A stretch of DNA of 64,000 nt, from the NCBI RefSeq assembly GCF_029338175.1, contig NZ_CP119862.1:1240001-1304000 (forward strand). Reading direction: 5' to 3'. Shown here one piece after another: positions 58,562 through 64,000 of the stretch. The position numbers and the translations under genes are program-made. The notes below the pieces were generated by a model. It was not told where the DNA came from. It did not search any database and saw only the letters and a program-made list of their open reading frames with translations. This DNA comes from Citrobacter enshiensis. Its GTDB lineage: Bacteria; Pseudomonadota; Gammaproteobacteria; Enterobacterales; Enterobacteriaceae. Within the stretch, counting starts at the first letter, position 1. Every line of letters begins with the position of its first letter.

Positions 58562-59728
58562 ATGTCTGAACAAATTGTCACGTCTGAAAGCATCACCCCA
58601 GTAGTCCCTAATAAAGAGGGTAAAATTAATCTGTTGGATCTCAACCGCCAGCAGATGCGCGAGTTTTTTAAAGAATTAGGTGAAAAGCCCTTCCGCGCCG
58701 ACCAGGTGATGAAGTGGATGTACCACTACTGCAGCGATGACTTTGATGATATGACCGATATCAACAAGGTATTGCGTGGTAAGCTGAAAGAGGTGGCGGA
58801 AATCCGCGCGCCAGAGGTGGTTGAAGAGCAGCGTTCATCTGACGGCACCATCAAATGGGCGATCGCGGTTGGCGATCAGCGTGTTGAAACGGTCTACATC
58901 CCGGAAGACGATCGCGCCACCCTGTGCGTCTCTTCACAGGTAGGTTGCGCGCTGGAGTGTAAATTCTGCTCAACTGCGCAGCAAGGTTTTAACCGTAACC
59001 TGCGAGTGTCGGAAATTATCGGCCAGGTGTGGCGAGCGGCGAAGATCGTCGGCGCCGCGAAAATCACCGGGCAACGTCCTATCACCAATGTGGTGATGAT
59101 GGGGATGGGCGAGCCATTACTTAACCTGAACAACGTCGTTCCCGCCATGGAAATCATGCTGGATGATTTCGGGTTCGGTTTATCAAAGCGTCGCGTTACG
59201 CTGTCTACTTCCGGTGTTGTACCCGCGCTGGACAAGCTGGGTGATATGATTGACGTTGCGCTGGCAATTTCCCTGCACGCGCCGAACGATGAAATTCGTG
59301 ATGAAATCGTCCCTATCAACAAAAAGTACAATATCGAAACGTTCCTGAGCTCGGTTCGTCGTTATCTGGAGAAATCCAATGCGAACCAGGGGCGCGTCAC
59401 GATTGAGTATGTCATGCTCGATCATGTTAACGACGGCACCGAACATGCGCATCAACTGGCGGAATTGCTGAAAGATACGCCGTGCAAGATTAACCTGATT
59501 CCGTGGAACCCGTTCCCGGGCGCACCGTATGGACGTAGTTCAAACAGCCGGATTGACCGTTTCTCCAAAGTGCTGATGGGCTACGGCTTCACCACCATCG
59601 TGCGTAAAACCCGCGGTGATGATATCGATGCAGCCTGCGGCCAGTTGGCGGGTGACGTGATTGACCGTACTAAACGCACCCTGCGTAAGCGCATGCAGGG
59701 TGAGGCAATCGACATTAAAGCGGTTTGA
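58562..59728 (+). CDS. rlmN: Dual-specificity rRNA/tRNA C2-adenine methyltransferase RlmN
   Basis: RlmN methylates C2 of A2503 in 23S rRNA and A37 in some tRNAs by a radical SAM ping-pong with a methylated cysteine. The 388 residues show the cluster motif CALECKFC (CX3CX2C), the [11 protein letters not shown] loop and the conserved second catalytic cysteine in [12 protein letters not shown] near the C-terminus. It is slightly longer than the E. coli protein in the variable N-terminus (residues 8-20). Confidence 0.97.
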   Translation: MSEQIVTSESITPVVPNKEGKINLLDLNRQQMREFFKELGEKPFRADQVMKWMYHYCSDDFDDMTDINKVLRGKLKEVAEIRAPEVVEEQRSSDGTIKWAIAVGDQRVETVYIPEDDRATLCVSSQVGCALECKFCSTAQQGFNRNLRVSEIIGQVWRAAKIVGAAKITGQRPITNVVMMGMGEPLLNLNNVVPAMEIMLDDFGFGLSKRRVTLSTSGVVPALDKLGDMIDVALAISLHAPNDEIRDEIVPINKKYNIETFLSSVRRYLEKSNANQGRVTIEYVMLDHVNDGTEHAHQLAELLKDTPCKINLIPWNPFPGAPYGRSSNSRIDRFSKVLMGYGFTTIVRKTRGDDIDAACGQLAGDVIDRTKRTLRKRMQGEAIDIKAV

Positions 59729-59738
59729 TGTTAGTTAC

Positions 59739-59765
59739 GCTGCGGTATAATTAATCTGCCGCAGC
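59739..59765 (+). other. Hairpin after rlmN
   Basis: GCTGCGG (59739-59745) pairs with CCGCAGC (59759-59765) across a 13-base loop. No T-run follows; it may be a weak stop or 3' protection. Apart from the promoter below, 59766-60020 shows no gene. Confidence 0.5.
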
Positions 59766-59889
59766 ACTAAGGTAAGCTATTTTGAAGGTATTGCTGTATC
59801 TCTCTGGTCAATAATAACGGTGCGTTTTTGTCGACTTTAGGGCAGTATGTAGCGGTGCAACAATAGTTTAGCCTTAGGCTTTAGCTGTT

Positions 59890-59919
59890 TTGTCATGAGT
59901 AACCTGACAGTCTTATACT
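59890..59919 (+). promoter_or_regulatory. Predicted promoter of rodZ-ispG-hisS
   Basis: TTGTCA (59890-59895) and TATACT (59914-59919) are 18 bases apart, some 100 bases upstream of rodZ and in front of the four-gene run that continues to the window end. Confidence 0.65.
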
Positions 59920-60020
59920 GTCCGACTAAGGTTAACTGACCTGATGTTTCGCGGTGCGGGTGGGCATTGTGGCTCACCGGCACCTGAACCCTTATTTACA
60001 CGTACCTGCAGCTGTAGCGA

Positions 60021-61031
60021 ATGAATACTGAAGCCACGCACGACCAAAATGAAGCACAAACCACCGGCGTTCGTCTGCGCAATGCCCGTGAACAACTCGG
60101 ACTCAGCCAGCAGGCAGTCGCGGAGCGACTTTGCCTGAAGGTTTCCACGGTACGCGACATTGAAGAAGATAAGGCACCAGCCGATCTCGCTTCAACGTTC
60201 CTGCGCGGGTATATCCGTTCTTACGCACGTTTGGTGCATATTCCTGAAGAAGAGCTGCTGCCAGGGCTGGAAAAGCAGGCGCCGATTCGACCGGGCAAAG
60301 TCGCCCCGATGCAAAGTTTTTCTCTCGGCAAGCGTCGTAAAAAACGCGATGGCTGGTTGATGACTTTCACCTGGCTGATTCTGTTTGTGGTTGTTGGCCT
60401 GACGGGCGCCTGGTGGTGGCAAAATCACAAGGCGCAGCAGGAAGAGATCACCACGATGGCCGATCAATCCACCGCTGAACTGAGCGCCAGTAACGAGAGC
60501 TCGCAGAGCGTGCCGCTGGATACCAGCGCGACGGCAAGCCAGAATAACGCACAAGCGCCTGCGGACGCCGCGAACGCGGCGGTGACAGCTGCGCCGCAGA
60601 CGCCGGAAACGGCATCCGCTGCGCCGACGGCAGATGCGCAACAAAATGCGGTTGTTGCTCCTTCCCAGGCTAACGTTGATACCGCAACGACGGCTCCCGC
60701 TGTTGCTCCAGCCGCCCCGGGTACGCCATTGCCGGCTGACCAGGCTGGCGTAACGACACCTGCGGTTGATCCCAATGCGCTGGTCATGAACTTCACTGCC
60801 GATTGCTGGTTAGAAGTGACTGATGCAACAGGTAAAAAGTTGTTTAGCGGTATGCAGCGTAAAGATGGCAATTTAAACTTAACGGGCCAGGCGCCTTACA
60901 AGCTTAAAATTGGCGCTCCGGCCGCGGTACAGATCCAGTTTCAAGGAAAGCCGGTCGATCTTAGCCGTTTTATCAGAACTAACCAGGTTGCACGTCTGAC
61001 CGTTAATGCCGAACAATCACCGGCTCAGTAA
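60021..61031 (+). CDS. rodZ: Cytoskeletal cell-shape protein RodZ
   Basis: RodZ links the MreB cytoskeleton to the wall elongation machine. The 336 residues have a cytoplasmic helix-turn-helix domain (about 20-85, [14 protein letters not shown]) that binds MreB, a basic stretch KRRKKRDGW, one membrane span (about 113-133), a low-complexity Ala/Pro/Thr linker (about 150-250) and a periplasmic beta domain (about 250-336). The start lacks a strong Shine-Dalgarno but matches the family ([13 protein letters not shown]). Confidence 0.96.
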   Translation: MNTEATHDQNEAQTTGVRLRNAREQLGLSQQAVAERLCLKVSTVRDIEEDKAPADLASTFLRGYIRSYARLVHIPEEELLPGLEKQAPIRPGKVAPMQSFSLGKRRKKRDGWLMTFTWLILFVVVGLTGAWWWQNHKAQQEEITTMADQSTAELSASNESSQSVPLDTSATASQNNAQAPADAANAAVTAAPQTPETASAAPTADAQQNAVVAPSQANVDTATTAPAVAPAAPGTPLPADQAGVTTPAVDPNALVMNFTADCWLEVTDATGKKLFSGMQRKDGNLNLTGQAPYKLKIGAPAAVQIQFQGKPVDLSRFIRTNQVARLTVNAEQSPAQ

Positions 61032-61057
61032 CAGACGGGCAATGCGGGAGATTTTTC

Positions 61058-62176
61058 ATGCATAACCAGGCTCCAATTCAACGTAGAAAATCGAAGCGTA
61101 TTTACGTTGGGAATGTGCCGATTGGCGATGGTGCTCCCATCGCCGTACAATCTATGACCAATACGCGTACCACGGATGTGGCGGCGACGGTCAATCAAAT
61201 CAAAGCGCTTGAACGCGTTGGCGCCGATATTGTTCGTGTCTCTGTACCGACAATGGATGCAGCCGAAGCGTTTAAACTGATCAAACAGCAGGTCAACGTA
61301 CCTCTGGTTGCCGATATCCATTTTGACTATCGCATTGCGCTAAAAGTGGCGGAATACGGTGTCGATTGTTTGCGGATTAACCCAGGCAATATTGGCAGTG
61401 AAGAGCGTATTCGCATGGTGGTGGATTGCGCTCGCGACAAAAACATCCCGATCCGCATCGGCGTTAACGCCGGATCGCTGGAAAAAGATCTACAGGAAAA
61501 ATACGGTGAACCCACACCGCAAGCGTTGCTGGAATCCGCAATGCGCCATGTGGATCATCTCGATCGTCTCAATTTTGAACAGTTTAAAGTCAGCGTTAAA
61601 GCCTCCGATGTCTTTTTGGCGGTTGAATCCTATCGTTTGCTGGCGCGTCAGATTGAACAACCCTTGCATCTCGGGATCACCGAGGCGGGCGGCGCACGCA
61701 GTGGCGCAGTGAAATCAGCGATTGGCCTGGGGTTACTGCTGTCGGAAGGGATTGGCGATACGCTGCGCGTTTCGCTGGCTGCCGATCCGCTGGAAGAGAT
61801 CAAAGTCGGTTTCGATATTCTGAAATCACTGCGTATTCGTGCCCGCGGAATCAACTTTATCGCTTGCCCAACCTGTTCTCGTCAGGAGTTCGACGTCATC
61901 GGTACGGTGAACGCGCTGGAACAACGTCTGGAAGATATCATTACGCCAATGGACGTTTCGATTATCGGCTGCGTCGTAAACGGACCGGGCGAAGCGCTGG
62001 TTTCTACGTTGGGTGTGACGGGCGGCAACAAGAAAAGCGGCCTCTATGAAGACGGCGTGCGTAAAGACCGACTCGACAACGACGATATGATCACGCAGCT
62101 TGAAGCCCGCATTCGTGCGAAAGCCAGCATCCTGGATGAAGCGCGTCGAATTGACGTGCAGCAGGTTGAAAAATAA
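61058..62176 (+). CDS. ispG: 4-hydroxy-3-methylbut-2-enyl diphosphate synthase (flavodoxin)
   Basis: IspG (GcpE) reduces ME-cPP to HMBPP in the MEP isoprenoid pathway, using a [4Fe-4S] cluster. The 372 residues have the TIM barrel ([20 protein letters not shown]) and C-terminal cluster domain with ligands in ACPTCSR and [11 protein letters not shown]. It lies 26 bases after rodZ. Its cluster need ties it to the isc operon in the same window. Confidence 0.97.
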   Translation: MHNQAPIQRRKSKRIYVGNVPIGDGAPIAVQSMTNTRTTDVAATVNQIKALERVGADIVRVSVPTMDAAEAFKLIKQQVNVPLVADIHFDYRIALKVAEYGVDCLRINPGNIGSEERIRMVVDCARDKNIPIRIGVNAGSLEKDLQEKYGEPTPQALLESAMRHVDHLDRLNFEQFKVSVKASDVFLAVESYRLLARQIEQPLHLGITEAGGARSGAVKSAIGLGLLLSEGIGDTLRVSLAADPLEEIKVGFDILKSLRIRARGINFIACPTCSRQEFDVIGTVNALEQRLEDIITPMDVSIIGCVVNGPGEALVSTLGVTGGNKKSGLYEDGVRKDRLDNDDMITQLEARIRAKASILDEARRIDVQQVEK

Positions 62177-62185
62177 TAACGTGAT

Positions 62186-62270
62186 GGGAAGCGGCGTGCT
62201 TCCCGTGTATGATTGAACCCGCATGGCTCCCGCACCGTTTGGGGAAGCGCTGAGGGTTCATTTTTATATT
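62186..62270 (+). terminator. Hairpins and terminator-like structure ahead of hisS
   Basis: GGGAAGC/GCTTCCC (62186-62204) forms a perfect small hairpin. TGAACCC (62214-62220) pairs with GGGTTCA (62254-62260), followed by TTTTTATATT. Lying 26 bases before hisS, the second could stop part of the ispG transcripts. I saw no histidine-rich leader peptide. Confidence 0.5.
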
Positions 62271-62286
62271 CAGAAAGAGAATAAAC

Positions 62287-63561
62287 GTGGCAAAAAACAT
62301 TCAAGCCATTCGCGGCATGAACGATTATCTGCCTGGCGAAACCGCCATCTGGCAGCGCATTGAAGGCACACTCAAAAACGTGCTCGGCAGCTACGGTTAC
62401 AGTGAAATCCGCTTGCCGATTGTAGAGCAGACCCCGTTATTCAAACGCGCGATCGGTGAAGTTACTGACGTGGTTGAAAAAGAGATGTACACCTTTGAGG
62501 ACCGTAACGGCGATAGCCTGACATTGCGTCCCGAAGGGACGGCGGGCTGTGTACGCGCCGGCATCGAGCATGGTCTCCTGTACAATCAGGAACAGCGTCT
62601 GTGGTATATCGGGCCGATGTTCCGCCACGAACGCCCGCAGAAAGGACGTTATCGTCAATTCCATCAGCTGGGTGTCGAAGTGTTTGGCCTGCAAGGTCCG
62701 GACATTGATGCCGAGCTGATCATGCTCACTGCGCGCTGGTGGCGTGCGTTGGGTATTTCTGAACATGTCAGCCTTGAGTTGAACTCTATCGGTTCACTTG
62801 AAGCCCGCGCTAACTATCGTGATGCGCTGGTTACCTTCCTCGAACAGCATAAAGAGAAGCTGGACGAAGACTGCAAACGCCGTATGTATACCAACCCGTT
62901 GCGTGTCCTGGATTCCAAAAATCCGGAAGTGCAGGCGCTGCTCAATGACGCGCCAGCATTGGGTGATTATCTGGATGACGACTCACGCGAACACTTCGCA
63001 GGTCTGTGTAAGCTGCTTGAAGCCGCAGGTATTGCCTACACCGTCAACCAACGTCTGGTGCGCGGCCTTGACTACTACAACCGTACCGTCTTTGAATGGG
63101 TCACCAACAGCCTGGGCTCGCAAGGCACCGTATGTGCGGGTGGTCGTTATGACGGTCTGGTGGAGCAACTTGGCGGTCGCGCAGCCCCTGCAGTCGGTTT
63201 TGCCATGGGTCTGGAACGACTTGTTTTGCTTGTTCAGGCAGTTAATCCGGAATTTAACGTCGATCCTGTTGTCGATATATACCTGGTAGCTTCAGGCGTG
63301 GATACGCAGTCTGCTGCGATGACCTTCGCTGAACGTCTGCGTGATGAAATTCCAGGCGTAAAACTGATGACAAACCACGGCGGCGGCAACTTTAAAAAAC
63401 AGTTTGCCCGTGCCGACAAATGGGGCGCCAGCGTTGCACTGGTGCTGGGTGAGACTGAAGTGGCCGACGGTACTGTTGTCGTGAAGGATTTGCGCTCTGG
63501 TGAGCAAACGACAGTCGCGCAGGATAGCGTTGCCGCACATTTGCGCACTTTGACTCGTTAA
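62287..63561 (+). CDS. hisS: Histidyl-tRNA synthetase
   Basis: HisS charges tRNA-His. The 424 residues equal E. coli. It is a class II enzyme: motif 2 in [17 protein letters not shown], the histidine-specific loops [15 protein letters not shown] and [14 protein letters not shown], motif 3 in [12 protein letters not shown], and a C-terminal anticodon domain. Translation begins at a GTG (62287) with AGAGA upstream, as in E. coli. Confidence 0.98.
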   Translation: MAKNIQAIRGMNDYLPGETAIWQRIEGTLKNVLGSYGYSEIRLPIVEQTPLFKRAIGEVTDVVEKEMYTFEDRNGDSLTLRPEGTAGCVRAGIEHGLLYNQEQRLWYIGPMFRHERPQKGRYRQFHQLGVEVFGLQGPDIDAELIMLTARWWRALGISEHVSLELNSIGSLEARANYRDALVTFLEQHKEKLDEDCKRRMYTNPLRVLDSKNPEVQALLNDAPALGDYLDDDSREHFAGLCKLLEAAGIAYTVNQRLVRGLDYYNRTVFEWVTNSLGSQGTVCAGGRYDGLVEQLGGRAAPAVGFAMGLERLVLLVQAVNPEFNVDPVVDIYLVASGVDTQSAAMTFAERLRDEIPGVKLMTNHGGGNFKKQFARADKWGASVALVLGETEVADGTVVVKDLRSGEQTTVAQDSVAAHLRTLTR

Positions 63562-63574
63562 GGAGAAGGACAGC

Positions 63575-64000
63575 GTGGAAATTTACGAGAACGAAAACGA
63601 TCAGGTTGATGCGATCAAACGTTTCTTTGCTGAGAACGGTAAAGCGCTGGTTGTTGGGGTTATTTTAGGGGTTGGTGCGCTGGTTGGTTGGCGTTACTGG
63701 ACCAGCCATCAGACGGAGTCTGTACGTTCTGCTTCTCTGGCCTATCAAAATGCGGTAACCGCGGTGAGTGCGGGCAAACCGGATAGCCTTCCCGCTGCGG
63801 AGAAATTTGCTGCGGAAAATAAAAATACATACGGCGCGCTGGCTTCCATGGAACTGGCGCAGCAGTTTGTTGATAAAAATGAACTTGAGAAAGCCGCTGC
63901 CCAGTTACAACAGGGGTTGACGGCCACCAGCGATGAGAATCTCAAAGCGGTGATCAATCTGCGTCTGGCCCGCGTTCAGGTGCAACTCAAGCAAGCGGAT
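63575..64000 (+). CDS. yfgM: Ancillary SecYEG translocon protein YfgM, 5' part
   Basis: The first 142 codons are present; the family has about 206 residues, so the gene runs off the window. YfgM is an inner-membrane protein with a periplasmic TPR-like domain that contacts SecYEG and the chaperone PpiD. Here MEIYENENDQVDAIKRFF is cytoplasmic, about 22-42 is the membrane span, and helical repeats follow. It begins with GTG after AAGGAGAAGGA, 13 bases past hisS. Confidence 0.94.
   Translation, partial: MEIYENENDQVDAIKRFFAENGKALVVGVILGVGALVGWRYWTSHQTESVRSASLAYQNAVTAVSAGKPDSLPAAEKFAAENKNTYGALASMELAQQFVDKNELEKAAAQLQQGLTATSDENLKAVINLRLARVQVQLKQAD

Overview
The window is chromosomal DNA of an enterobacterium close to Escherichia, Salmonella and Citrobacter. 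Gene order and protein sequences follow the 57-58 minute region of E. coli K-12 almost gene for gene. The accessory content (zevAB, an alpha-galactoside locus, a pentulose-type ABC locus) and Salmonella-like GlyA residues suggest Citrobacter or a near relative. This assignment is from recalled family sequences, not from a search.

Layout. 1-12.2 kb: end of pgpC, tadA, mltF, purL, the sRNA gene glmY with its sigma54/GlrR control region, the glrK-qseG-glrR-glnB run, and hmp. 12.2-13.8 kb: glyA with a PurR box and a terminator. 13.8-27.5 kb: an accessory sugar region. A leftward operon encodes an MFS sugar symporter, a GH36 alpha-galactosidase, a ChiP/OprD-type porin and a large exported GH27/36-like glycosidase. 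It sits beside yphH (ROK repressor), yphG (DUF5107/TPR) and yphB (epimerase-like); the yphCDEF genes found here in K-12 are absent. 27.5-30 kb: hcaT and csiE, converging, with no hca catabolic genes. 30.2-37 kb: a second accessory unit, a leftward operon for a ribose/AI-2-type ABC importer, an FGGY pentulose kinase and a SIS-domain isomerase. 37.4-39 kb: zevAB zinc uptake. 39-48 kb: suhB, trmJ, then the isc operon (iscR-iscS-iscU-iscA-hscB-hscA-fdx-iscX) and pepB, with an ERIC repeat inserted between iscR and iscS. 48-57.8 kb: sseB, the timP(ryfA)/timR toxin-RNA pair, sseA, yfhM and pbpC. 57.9-64 kb: ndk, rlmN, rodZ, ispG, hisS and the start of yfgM.

How it fits together. The backbone holds housekeeping systems: tRNA editing and modification (TadA, TrmJ, RlmN, HisS), purine and one-carbon metabolism (PurL, GlyA, both under PurR), Fe-S assembly, envelope maintenance (MltF, PbpC, YfhM, RodZ) and envelope signalling (GlrKR to GlmY). 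The two accessory units look like carbohydrate foraging modules: one handles alpha-galactosides from the outer membrane inward, the other imports a pentose or pentulose and phosphorylates it. The least ordinary items are the alpha-galactoside locus fused to the yph remnant, the orphan pentulose operon with two hairpins after its binding-protein gene, the ERIC element in the isc leader, and the TimP/TimR locus with its duplicated pairing sequence.
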